DNA of 64,000 nt from Mycolicibacterium elephantis DSM 44368 (GTDB lineage: Bacteria > Actinomycetota > Actinomycetes > Mycobacteriales > Mycobacteriaceae), in assembly GCF_004014805.1 (NCBI RefSeq), contig NZ_ATDN01000056.1, forward strand, positions 124,001 through 188,000. The letters are read 5' to 3'. This document shows, piece after piece, positions 42,101-49,373 of the stretch (positions are counted from its first letter, which is position 1; each line of letters starts with the position of its first letter). The translations under genes and the position numbers were made by a program. A model generated the notes under the pieces. That model did not search any database. It had not been told where the DNA came from and was given only the letters and a program-made list of their open reading frames with translations.

Positions 42101-43731
42101 GCCAACACGTGCGCCGACCACGGCGGTGGACCGCCGCGCGGGATCAGTCCGATCGCGACGTCGGCAGCCGAAAGTGCTTGGGAGGCAGTGCTGGACACTA
42201 CCGCCACGGTGTGCCCGGCTTCCTGCAGGCGGCGCACCCCGCCAGCCAGTGCGGTGTCGCCGGCGCCGTCCAACGGCCAGAGCTCATCGAACGTCGAGCG
42301 CAGGTCGTCGAGTTCATCGACATCCAGTGACACGAGTTCGGCGGAGCTACGGCGCACTTCGGCAAGCAGCGATGCCGCCAGCGGATGATGAGCGTGGCGG
42401 ATCAGCACGTCCCCGCGGAAGCCGTTGTGGCGGGAAAACTCCGGGCCCGCGACCCGGTGCCAGCCGGTGCCCAGTGCATCGTGGCCGATCTGTTCCTGCG
42501 CCCACTGCCAGGCCGCGGCGCGTAAGCGGTCGGGGACCTTCCGCACTGCGCTGACCCGCAACCGATCGCCGAGGAGCACTTGGGGATCGATCACCACCGC
42601 ATCGACGCGGTCGAGCCGGCGCAACGCCTCGGGCCGCAACGAGAGCACGTCGTGCTCATCGGCCAGTCCCCGGCCCAGGGCGCTGGCGAAAGACTCGCGG
42701 GCAAAACGTGCCGCCTTGGGGGCGGCGACGACGGCCGCGGCGGCGGCCGAGCCGAGGTTGGCGCTGGCCACTGCGACGCTGGGCGCTGCCAGCGCCTGGA
42801 TCAACCCGCTGCGTTGGGCGTGCCGCTCGACGGGCCCGGCCGGCGGCGGACCCGGGCGTGGGCCGGGTGGCGGCGCGGCCGGGGCGTCGGCATAGCGCGC
42901 CAACACGCTTTCCTGCCGCGCCCAGGCCCGCGCACCCGCCAGCGTCTCGCCGACCCGCCCGAGATGGCGCGCGCACTCCACCGCGACGGCGGCGGGGGAC
43001 TGGGTCAGGGAGTACGCCGTCGCGGCGGCAAGGGCGAACCCGGTGTCGGCTCCGGTAGTGCCCAAACGGTTTTCGACGATGGTGCGCAGCCCTGGCTGGT
43101 AGTCGACGAGGGTTACCGCGGCCGTCAGCGCGGTGGGCAACCTCGGTAACGGCATGACCCGGCCAACCACGGCGACGCACAGCCCTGCGGCGCTGGCCGC
43201 AGCCGCGACCGCGGCTGCGGCCAGCACCACACCATCGCCCGGCAGATCCGTCGGGGAGGGGCGGCTGACGTCGCCGGCGGCCTGTCGTGCCCGGTGCTCG
43301 GCCGACGCCACCACGTCGCACAGCTCGCGCAGTGTGGGTTCAGCACCCTCGACGGACACCACCAGCCGCGCCAACGGGACGTTCAGCCGCGCCGAGCGCA
43401 CGCCCGCGTGCGCGCGAACGGCGTCGAGTGCGGCGGTGGCGACCTCACCTCCGTCCTGGCCGTCAAGGCCCCGGATCTCGATCCAGCAGCGGTCGCCGCC
43501 GCGCCAGCAGCGCCTGCTGGGTTCACCGATCAACTCGCCGACGGCGGCGCGTACGGCCCCGACCACGTCGACGTCGACCGAAGGCAACGCACCGGCCAAC
43601 CGGCGTGCGGGCAACGTGGCGACATCGACCCCGACCGACACGGCGCTCGCCGCGCAGGACCCGGCGACTGCAACCGGAAGCGTCGCGGCAGTCGCTGCTC
43701 TGCTGACGAGGCGACTGAGGGCGCCGATCAC
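39181..43731 (-). CDS. ctpH: CtpH-like P-type cation ATPase with a very long N-terminus
   Basis: The 1516-residue protein has a long N-terminal half (about 1-700) with Ala-rich helices and possible membrane segments, then a P-type ATPase core: SLTGESLPV (actuator), VPEGLPLVATLA (M4, P2-type, as in calcium pumps), CFDKTGTLS (phosphorylated Asp near 955), then MVGDGANDAAAIRAA, followed by a C-terminal membrane bundle. This size equals M. tuberculosis CtpH (1539). It moves cations, perhaps calcium, across the membrane; specificity is not settled. GTG 43731 overlaps the previous gene's TGA by four bases. The neighbours mirror Rv0424c and Rv0426c. Confidence 0.88.
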   Translation of the reverse strand: MIGALSRLVSRAATAATLPVAVAGSCAASAVSVGVDVATLPARRLAGALPSVDVDVVGAVRAAVGELIGEPSRRCWRGGDRCWIEIRGLDGQDGGEVATAALDAVRAHAGVRSARLNVPLARLVVSVEGAEPTLRELCDVVASAEHRARQAAGDVSRPSPTDLPGDGVVLAAAAVAAAASAAGLCVAVVGRVMPLPRLPTALTAAVTLVDYQPGLRTIVENRLGTTGADTGFALAAATAYSLTQSPAAVAVECARHLGRVGETLAGARAWARQESVLARYADAPAAPPPGPRPGPPPAGPVERHAQRSGLIQALAAPSVAVASANLGSAAAAAVVAAPKAARFARESFASALGRGLADEHDVLSLRPEALRRLDRVDAVVIDPQVLLGDRLRVSAVRKVPDRLRAAAWQWAQEQIGHDALGTGWHRVAGPEFSRHNGFRGDVLIRHAHHPLAASLLAEVRRSSAELVSLDVDELDDLRSTFDELWPLDGAGDTALAGGVRRLQEAGHTVAVVSSTASQALSAADVAIGLIPRGGPPPWSAHVLAADLAGVWQLLHALPAARKASQRGVEIATGASLLGALLMVPGVRGQGPGPVTAGAAAGLSTGFWLARGALRASVPVPAPTYEWHAMSVEQVRRLLPAPDADDGGSPQPAPTTASSSSMAMVGRVVAPVQRAVWDFAGALRGELSDPLTPVLAVGSAASAMLGSPGDALLVGAVLAGNSALAAIQQVRAERLIGRLLAVQDPPARRVSNGSTDAPRSETVEATRLRPGDLIEVRPGEVVPADARLITADDLETDESSLTGESLPVVKQSDATPGVPLAERACMVYAGTTVVAGTAVAVVTAAGESTQAQHAVQAPSGQSRAVGLQTQLRELTNRALPVSLAGGGLVAGLGLLRRLSLRGAISSGVAVSVAAVPEGLPLVATLAQQASARRLTKCGALVRSPRAVEALGRIDVICFDKTGTLSQNRLRVRDVFVAEGFPRQALLDYAARATPPKNGDRHEHATDAAVVAASPEADATRDRDVVYLPFRSGRPYSASISGDQLFLKGAPELVLAACADPGDAQRSVRRLATDGLRVIAVAHRQLTAAQAAAARKDPDAFAELCRQDLRIVGLLGLSDTPREEAAPLLASLQDQQIGVRLITGDHPITATAIAAELGMAVTSEQVISGTEWEALSRHAQEQAVADRVVFSRMTPENKVQIVETLERSGLVCAMVGDGANDAAAIRAATVGIGVAARGSDPARSAADMMLLDGRIGSLLDAVDEGRQLWRRAQAATAVLLGGNAGEVAFAIVGTALTGRSPLNTRQLLLVNTLTDALPAAALAVSAPTSRMRSAGRGPNQAALWRTVAVRGATTAAAATSAWALGSITGRPQRASTMGLIALVSTQLGQTLIDSHGPLVVATAAGSLLLMGAAISTPGVSGLLGCTPVGPLAWSQALGAAGLATAAAAVAPRLLSGSAGDQPSISTTPARHSTAYNSRSGMRRTPATASVSGSEPTLTPVLDTVTTVQSAGVQTSNTP

Positions 43732-44204
43732 CTCTTCGCCGTGCGCCGCGCCGACGACTTGCGGGCCCAAGCCTTGGTCGCCTTTCGGCTGGGCGACTTG
43801 GTTGCCTTGCTGGCACGTTTGGTCGGCGTCGACTTACGAGCCTGTGTCTTTGGTGCGCTGGCGGCCGCGGTGCCGCTGTCCTGGTCCTGCGACGACTGGG
43901 ATGACGTCTGCGGGGAGGGCGCCACGGAGCGCTGATTGAGCTGGCGCAGCAGTATCGCCGTGCCGGCGGCGGCGAGCAGCAGTGGCCACTCCACCAGACC
44001 CGCCGCGCCGATTGCGGCCACAGTCAACGCCGCGGCGGGCGTCGATTGACTACCGGCACTCAACCCGTCGCGCACGCCGTTCGCCGCACCGCGCACGCCA
44101 CCGACTACTCCGTTGACCGCGGCCCCGCCGACCGCGCCCGCCGCCGACGTCGCCGCGTCCGCTGTCCAGGTGACGACGCGAGCGGCTTCCTTGACGATGT
44201 TCAT
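43728..44204 (-). CDS. membrane protein with a histone-like basic tail (Rv0426c-like)
   Basis: The 158-residue protein has an N-terminal Ala/Gly/Val-rich segment with one or two hydrophobic helices (TPAAALTVAAIGAAGLVEW and LLLAAAGTAILL) and a C-terminal half of Lys/Arg/Ala/Thr/Ser repeats (RASKATKSPSRKATK) resembling histone H1-like tails of mycobacterial HupB. Length and position before ctpH match Rv0426c (147). GGAGGAAG precedes the ATG. The basic tail could bind DNA, wall polymers or the ATPase N-terminus; none is shown. Confidence 0.78.
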   Translation of the reverse strand: MNIVKEAARVVTWTADAATSAAGAVGGAAVNGVVGGVRGAANGVRDGLSAGSQSTPAAALTVAAIGAAGLVEWPLLLAAAGTAILLRQLNQRSVAPSPQTSSQSSQDQDSGTAAASAPKTQARKSTPTKRASKATKSPSRKATKAWARKSSARRTAKR

Positions 44205-44622
44205 CTGCCGCTTCCTCCCTCTGCCGGGTGGGAACTCCGGGCGAACTGCGGGCTGGTCCGGAAGTAAAGACCAGGTATACCCCAGGTTGGTAAACTAAAC
44301 CTCTGCGCGGTGAGGAGGGGCGCGCGGCGAGACCCGCGCCGCCTGCGGGCAGCGATCAAAAGCATGACTGGCAAGTGAATTGGCGCCCGAGCAGCGCTAC
44401 TGGCCGCCCGGCATCCGCCACGTTACGCTTGCGCTTGTCTGTTGACCGCTGTCTCACTCGGCGGCGTGGGTGAGCGCCTTCTCGTCGATGCTGGCGCGCC
44501 TGCGCGGCGAACCAGCGACTAGCTAAACCTGTTCACCGTCCGTTTACCTTCCATCCCCGCGGCGTCCACCAGGGACGCATACGTTGCCGGAGGACCAACC
44601 CCGTCGACCGAAAGTGGGATAC
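44205..44622. other. divergent intergenic region between ctpH cluster and pstS
   Basis: About 418 bp without a visible gene. It must hold the promoters of the 44204 gene (minus) and pstS (plus). The one clear element is the Pho-box-like repeat at 44531-44548; the middle, about 44300-44500, shows nothing I can name. Confidence 0.7.
44531..44548 (+). promoter_or_regulatory. Pho box (RegX3-type) upstream of pstS
   Basis: The direct repeat GTTCACC-GTCC-GTTTACC has an 11-bp period and fits the actinobacterial phosphate-regulator motif, here expected to be RegX3. It is about 75 bp before the pstS start. Confidence 0.72.
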
Positions 44623-45759
44623 GTGAAGCTCTTCAGCTTGGGCACTGGCGCGCCGCTCGGCAAGATCTTGTCGGCGTCGGCGATCGCCGCGCTGACGCTT
44701 TCCGCGTGTGGCAGCGACAACAACACCGCCGAAACGACGCAGCCCGGTGCCACCGGCACCGACACCGCGTCGGCGCAGTGCGAGGGCAAAGACCAGATCA
44801 CGGGCGAGGGGTCGACGGCGCAGCAGAACGCCGTGGCGGTCTTCAACCAGGTGTGGGGCCAGATGTGTGCGGGCAAGAACATGTCGTACAACCCGACCGG
44901 GTCGGGCGCCGGGCGCCAGCAGTTCATCGCGGGCCAGGTCGATTTCGCCGGTACGGACTCCCCGCTGTCCGAGGAGCAGGTGCAGCCCGCCGCGGAGCGC
45001 TGTGACGGCAACCCGGCCTGGCACCTGCCGCTGGTGTTCGGGCCGGTCGCGATGGCCTACAACATCGATGGCGTCGACAGGCTCGTGCTCAACGCCGATC
45101 TGCTGGCCAAGATCTTCCAGGGCCAGATCACCAATTGGAACGACCCGGCGATCGGCGCGCTCAACGACGGCGCCACGCTGCCCGACGCCCCCATCACGCC
45201 GATCTACCGGTCGGATTCGTCGGGCACCACCGACAACTTCCAGAAGTACCTGGCCGCCGCGGCGCCGGAGAGCTGGACCAAGGGCGCCGGCAGCGAATTC
45301 CAGGGCGGCGCCGGTGAGGGCGCCCAGAAGTCGGCAGGCGTCGTGCAGGCCGTCCAGGCCACCCCCGGATCCATCGGCTACGTGGAGAAGGGCTTCGCCG
45401 AGCAGGCCGGGGTGCCGTTCGCGGCGATCGACAGCGGCGCGGGCGCGGTGGAGCTGACCGACGAGTCGGCCGGTAAGGCCATCGACGCTGCGACGTTCGC
45501 CTCGGAGGGCAACGATCTGGTGCTGGACCTGAACTCGCTGTACGGCACCCAGGAGCCCGGCGCCTACCCGCTGGTGCTGGCCACCTACGAGATCGTCTGC
45601 TCGGGTGGCTACGACGCCGACACGTCGGCCGCGGTCAAGTCCTTCCTCACAGCCTCCGCGTCGGAGGAGGGCCAGGCGGGTCTTCCCACGGCCGGTTATG
45701 TTCCCCTGCCCGACCGGTTCAAGCAGCGGTTGCTGACGGCGGTGGAGGCAATACAGTAG
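44623..45759 (+). CDS. pstS: phosphate-binding lipoprotein PstS
   Basis: The 378-residue phosphate-binding lipoprotein has signal peptide KILSASAIAALTLSAC with the lipobox Cys near residue 30. Typical PstS features follow: GEGSTAQQNA, YNPTGSGAGRQQF, FAGTDSPLS and YRSDSSGTTDNF, which line the phosphate site. The GTG at 44623 gives a proper signal peptide; the TTG at 44584 is 13 codons upstream. It captures phosphate outside the membrane for PstCAB. The Pho box lies upstream, so induction by phosphate starvation is expected. Confidence 0.92.
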   Translation: MKLFSLGTGAPLGKILSASAIAALTLSACGSDNNTAETTQPGATGTDTASAQCEGKDQITGEGSTAQQNAVAVFNQVWGQMCAGKNMSYNPTGSGAGRQQFIAGQVDFAGTDSPLSEEQVQPAAERCDGNPAWHLPLVFGPVAMAYNIDGVDRLVLNADLLAKIFQGQITNWNDPAIGALNDGATLPDAPITPIYRSDSSGTTDNFQKYLAAAAPESWTKGAGSEFQGGAGEGAQKSAGVVQAVQATPGSIGYVEKGFAEQAGVPFAAIDSGAGAVELTDESAGKAIDAATFASEGNDLVLDLNSLYGTQEPGAYPLVLATYEIVCSGGYDADTSAAVKSFLTASASEEGQAGLPTAGYVPLPDRFKQRLLTAVEAIQ

Positions 45760-45790
45760 TCGGGCTGCCACCGATACTGGAGCGGCGAGT

Positions 45791-46849
45791 ATGGACACCA
45801 GATCGATGACTGATGGGGTCGATGTGACAACGCCGAATCCGTCGGACGCAGGTTCCGGCGAGGCGATGGCCCAGCCGTTCGGCGAACCGGAACCGGTCCC
45901 CCTCGATCCGTCGCGAAACGCGAAGGTCCGGTTGGGAGATCGGATCTTCCGCGGGCTCGCGGAAGGTTCGGGCGTCTTCATCGTCGCCCTGATCGCGGCG
46001 ATCGGCTTCTTCCTGCTGTGGCGGGCCATTCCCGCGCTGGCCCGCAACGAGGAGAACTTCTTCCTCTACGGCGGCAACTGGATCACCACCGACACCTCGG
46101 CCATGCACTTCGGGGTGCTGGACCTGCTGCAGGTGACGGTGTTCGTATCGGTGTTCGCGTTGGTGCTGGCGATGCCGGTGGCGCTGGGTATCGCGATCTT
46201 TTTGACGCAGTACGCGCGGCGACGGTTGGCGGGTCCGCTGGCCTACATGGTCGACCTGCTGGCCGCGGTGCCGTCGATCATCTACGGCGTGTGGGGCCTC
46301 TACGTGTTGGCTCCGGTGCTCGCGCCGGCCGCGCAGTGGCTCAACGCCAACCTGGGTTGGTTGTTCCTGTTCAAGACGGGCACCGCCTCGGTGGTCGGCG
46401 GCGGAACGATCTTCACCGCGGGCATCGTGCTGGCGGTGATGATCCTGCCGATCATCACCGCGGTCACCCGGGAGGTGTTCGTGCAGACGCCGCGGGGCCA
46501 GATCGAGGCCGCGTTGGCGCTGGGCGCCACCCGCTGGGAGGTGGTGCGCACCACGGTGTTGCCGTTCGGCATGTCGGGTTACATCAGCGGGGCGATGCTC
46601 GGCCTGGGTCGTGCGCTGGGCGAGACGATCGCGCTGCTGATCATCCTGCGCGGCACCCAGCAGGCGTTCGGCTGGTCGCTGTTCGACGGTGGCTTCACCT
46701 TCGCCAGCCTGATCGCTTCCGCCGCTTCGGAATTCAACGACCAGTTCAAGGCGGGCGCCTACATCTCCGCCGGTCTGGTGCTGTTCGTGCTGACGTTCGT
46801 GGTGAACTCGCTGGCCCGGGCCGCGGTCGCAGGAAAAGGTGCCAAGTGA
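45791..46849 (+). CDS. pstC: phosphate ABC transporter permease PstC
   Basis: The 352-residue integral membrane protein has a cytoplasmic N-terminus of about 50 residues, six predicted membrane segments, and the BPD-transport EAA loop EAALALGATRWEVVRTTVLP near residue 235, which contacts PstB. With PstA it forms the phosphate channel. GGAG eight bases before the ATG supports this start; it is 31 bases after pstS and overlaps pstA by four bases. Confidence 0.93.
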   Translation: MDTRSMTDGVDVTTPNPSDAGSGEAMAQPFGEPEPVPLDPSRNAKVRLGDRIFRGLAEGSGVFIVALIAAIGFFLLWRAIPALARNEENFFLYGGNWITTDTSAMHFGVLDLLQVTVFVSVFALVLAMPVALGIAIFLTQYARRRLAGPLAYMVDLLAAVPSIIYGVWGLYVLAPVLAPAAQWLNANLGWLFLFKTGTASVVGGGTIFTAGIVLAVMILPIITAVTREVFVQTPRGQIEAALALGATRWEVVRTTVLPFGMSGYISGAMLGLGRALGETIALLIILRGTQQAFGWSLFDGGFTFASLIASAASEFNDQFKAGAYISAGLVLFVLTFVVNSLARAAVAGKGAK

Positions 46850-47760
46850 CGACAACGCTCGATCGGCCGGTGAAGGCCACCACGTTCCAGGGTGTGAGCC
46901 TGCGGCGCAAGATCACCAACAACATCGCGACGGTGTTGGTGACGCTGTCGGTGCTGATCGCGTTGATCCCGCTGCTGTGGGTGCTGTACTCGGTGATCGC
47001 CAAGGGCATCAAGGTGATCGCGTCGGTGGAGTGGTGGTGGAATTCGCAGGCGGGCATGACGGCGTTCATGGCCGGCGGCGGGGTCTACCACGCGATCGTG
47101 GGGACGCTGCTGCAGGGCCTGGTGTGCGCGGTCATCTCGATTCCGATCGGTATCTTCGTCGCCATCTACCTGGTCGAGTACGGTGGCGGCACCCGGATGG
47201 GCAAGCTCACCACGTTCATGGTGGACATCCTCACCGGCGTGCCCTCGATCGTGGCGGCGCTGTTCATCTACGCGCTGTGGGTTGCCACGCTCGGATTCGA
47301 GCGGTCCGGCTTCGCGGTGTCGCTTTCCCTTGTGCTGCTGATGATTCCGGTGATCGTGCGCGCCACCGAGGAAATGCTGCGCATCGTACCGATGGATCTG
47401 CGCGAGGCCAGCTACGCGCTCGGTGTTCCGAAGTGGAAAACCATTGTGCGCATTGTCGTTCCGACGGCACTGTCGGGCATCGTCACCGGCATCATGCTGG
47501 CGCTGGCGCGGGTGATGGGCGAGACCGCACCGCTGCTGATCCTCGTCGGCTACAGCCAGGCCATCAACTTCGACATGTTCAGCGGGTTCATGGGGTCGCT
47601 GCCCGGCATGATGTATGACCAGACCTCGGCGGGCGCCGGCGCCAATCCAGTGCCCACCGACCGGTTGTGGGGCGCCGCCCTGACGCTGATCCTGCTGATC
47701 GCCGTTCTCAACGTGGGTGCGCGCCTGCTGGCAAAGCTGTTCGCGCCCAAGAAGGTTTAG
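46846..47760 (+). CDS. pstA: phosphate ABC transporter permease PstA
   Basis: The 304-residue second permease has six hydrophobic segments and the EAA loop EASYALGVPKWKTIVRIVVP near residue 180. The GTG at 46846 overlaps the pstC TGA (GTGA). It ends eight bases before the pstB ATG. Confidence 0.93.
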   Translation: MTTTLDRPVKATTFQGVSLRRKITNNIATVLVTLSVLIALIPLLWVLYSVIAKGIKVIASVEWWWNSQAGMTAFMAGGGVYHAIVGTLLQGLVCAVISIPIGIFVAIYLVEYGGGTRMGKLTTFMVDILTGVPSIVAALFIYALWVATLGFERSGFAVSLSLVLLMIPVIVRATEEMLRIVPMDLREASYALGVPKWKTIVRIVVPTALSGIVTGIMLALARVMGETAPLLILVGYSQAINFDMFSGFMGSLPGMMYDQTSAGAGANPVPTDRLWGAALTLILLIAVLNVGARLLAKLFAPKKV

Positions 47761-47768
47761 GAGCTTTC

Positions 47769-48545
47769 ATGGCAAAGCGGTTGGACCTCAAAGACGTCAA
47801 CATCTACTATGGTGCCTTTCACGCCGTCGCCGATGTGTCGCTGTCCGTTCCGCCGCGGAACGTGACCGCGTTCATCGGCCCGTCGGGCTGCGGCAAGTCC
47901 ACGGTGCTGCGCACACTCAACCGGATGCACGAGGTGATCCCCGGCGCCCGTGTCGAGGGGTCGGTGCTGCTCGACGGTGAGAACATCTACGGCGCGGGCG
48001 TCGACCCGGTCGGGGTGCGCAAGACCATCGGCATGGTGTTCCAGCGGCCGAATCCGTTCCCCACCATGTCGATTCGCGACAACGTGGTGGCGGGCCTCAA
48101 GCTGCAGGGCGTGCGCAACAAGAAAACTCTCGACGAGGTCGCCGAACGCTCGCTGCGCGGCGCGAACCTGTGGACGGAGGTCAAGGACCGCCTCGACAAG
48201 CCCGGCGGCGGACTGTCGGGCGGTCAGCAGCAGCGGCTGTGCATCGCCCGCGCCATCGCGGTGCAACCCGATGTGCTGCTGATGGACGAACCGTGCTCGG
48301 CGCTCGACCCGATCTCCACGCTGGCGATCGAGGAGCTGATCGCCACGCTGAAGCAGGAATTCACCATCGTCATCGTCACGCACAACATGCAGCAGGCCGC
48401 GCGGGTGAGCGATCAGACCGCGTTCTTCAACCTCGAGGCCACCGGTAAACCGGGCCGGCTGATCGAGATCGACGACACCGAGAAGATCTTCTCCAACCCG
48501 AGCAAGAAGGCCACCGAGGACTACATCTCCGGCCGCTTCGGGTGA
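47769..48545 (+). CDS. pstB: phosphate ABC transporter ATPase PstB/PhoT
   Basis: The 258-residue ABC ATPase has Walker A GPSGCGKST (about 33-41), Q-loop VFQRPNPFP, signature LSGGQQQRL near 146, Walker B VLLMDEPCSALD and switch His in VTHNMQQA. AGGAG is upstream. Length equals Rv0820 PhoT. It powers PstCA phosphate import and, with PhoU, signals phosphate status. Confidence 0.95.
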   Translation: MAKRLDLKDVNIYYGAFHAVADVSLSVPPRNVTAFIGPSGCGKSTVLRTLNRMHEVIPGARVEGSVLLDGENIYGAGVDPVGVRKTIGMVFQRPNPFPTMSIRDNVVAGLKLQGVRNKKTLDEVAERSLRGANLWTEVKDRLDKPGGGLSGGQQQRLCIARAIAVQPDVLLMDEPCSALDPISTLAIEELIATLKQEFTIVIVTHNMQQAARVSDQTAFFNLEATGKPGRLIEIDDTEKIFSNPSKKATEDYISGRFG

Positions 48546-48580
48546 TCCCGCCAAGAATGTGCGTCCTCATCCGCTGAGCC

Positions 48581-48638
48581 CGGCGCGTCGCGGCTGACCG
48601 CACAGCCGGCAGCGCGATTCCCGGTCAGCGCGACGCCG
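48581..48638. terminator. possible convergent terminator between pstB and phoU
   Basis: An imperfect inverted repeat pairs about 48581-48600 with 48622-48638 (CGGCG...GCTGACCG against CGGTCAGC...CGCCG, two bulges). It overlaps the phoU stop. Weak evidence. Confidence 0.4.
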
Positions 48639-49293
48639 GCAGGTCTTCCTCGTCGGGGTGCTTGCCGGTGACCTGGAAGATGACCCGCCGGGCCACCTCG
48701 ACCGCGTGGTCGGCGAAGCGCTCGTAGAACCGGCCGAGCAGCGTCACGTCGACGGCCGCGGCCACGCCGTGCTTCCACTCACGGTCCATCAGCACCGTGA
48801 ACAGATGCCGGTGCAGGTCGTCCATCGCGTCGTCTTCTTCTTGGATGCGGGCGGCCTTCTCCGGATCCCGGGTGATCAGCACCTCCCGGGCGCTGTTACC
48901 CAATTCGACTGCCACCCGGCCCATTTCGGCGAAGTAGCCGTTGACCTCTTCGGGCAGCGCGTGCTGCGGGTGGCGTCGGCGCGCGATCTTGGCGACGTGC
49001 AGGGCAAGCGCGCCCATCCGGTCGACGTCGGCGACGATCTGAATGGCGCCGACGATGGCGCGCAGGTCACCGGCGACCGGCGCCTGCAGGGCCAGCAGCA
49101 CGAACGCCGCTTCCTCCGCCCGCGCGCTCATCGCGGCGATCTGCTCGTGGTCGGTGATCACCTGTTCGGCCAGCGCCAGATCGGCTTGCAGCAGGGCCTG
49201 GGTCGCGCGTTCCATCGCAGCGCCTGCCAGCCCGCACATCTCGCCGAGCTGCGCCGTCAAGGCATCCAGTTGCTCGTGGTACGCGGTTCGCAT
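48625..49293 (-). CDS. phoU: phosphate signalling regulator PhoU/PhoY2
   Basis: The 222-residue all-helical PhoU protein has the two repeated three-helix bundles; the metal-binding E/D-rich helices appear as QIVADVDRMGALALHVAKIA and YERFADHAVEVARRVIF. It represses the phosphate regulon when phosphate is plentiful through the SenX3-RegX3 system and PstB. ATG 49293 is preferred over GTG 49302. A Pho-box-like repeat lies 47-64 bp upstream, so it may be under separate RegX3 control from the LCP gene preceding it. Confidence 0.92.
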   Translation of the reverse strand: MRTAYHEQLDALTAQLGEMCGLAGAAMERATQALLQADLALAEQVITDHEQIAAMSARAEEAAFVLLALQAPVAGDLRAIVGAIQIVADVDRMGALALHVAKIARRRHPQHALPEEVNGYFAEMGRVAVELGNSAREVLITRDPEKAARIQEEDDAMDDLHRHLFTVLMDREWKHGVAAAVDVTLLGRFYERFADHAVEVARRVIFQVTGKHPDEEDLPASR

Positions 49294-49339
49294 ACCAGCC
49301 ACCCTACGGTCTTTTCGGTCTCAGCGTCACGAGCGAAGC

Positions 49340-49357
49340 GGTGAACGACAGGTGAAT
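49340..49357 (-). promoter_or_regulatory. Pho box (RegX3-type) upstream of phoU
   Basis: On the minus strand the sequence reads ATTCACC-TGTC-GTTCACC, a direct repeat with the same 11-bp period and four-base spacer as the pstS element. Confidence 0.62.
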
Positions 49358-49373
49358 GCCATCTGGCGAAACG

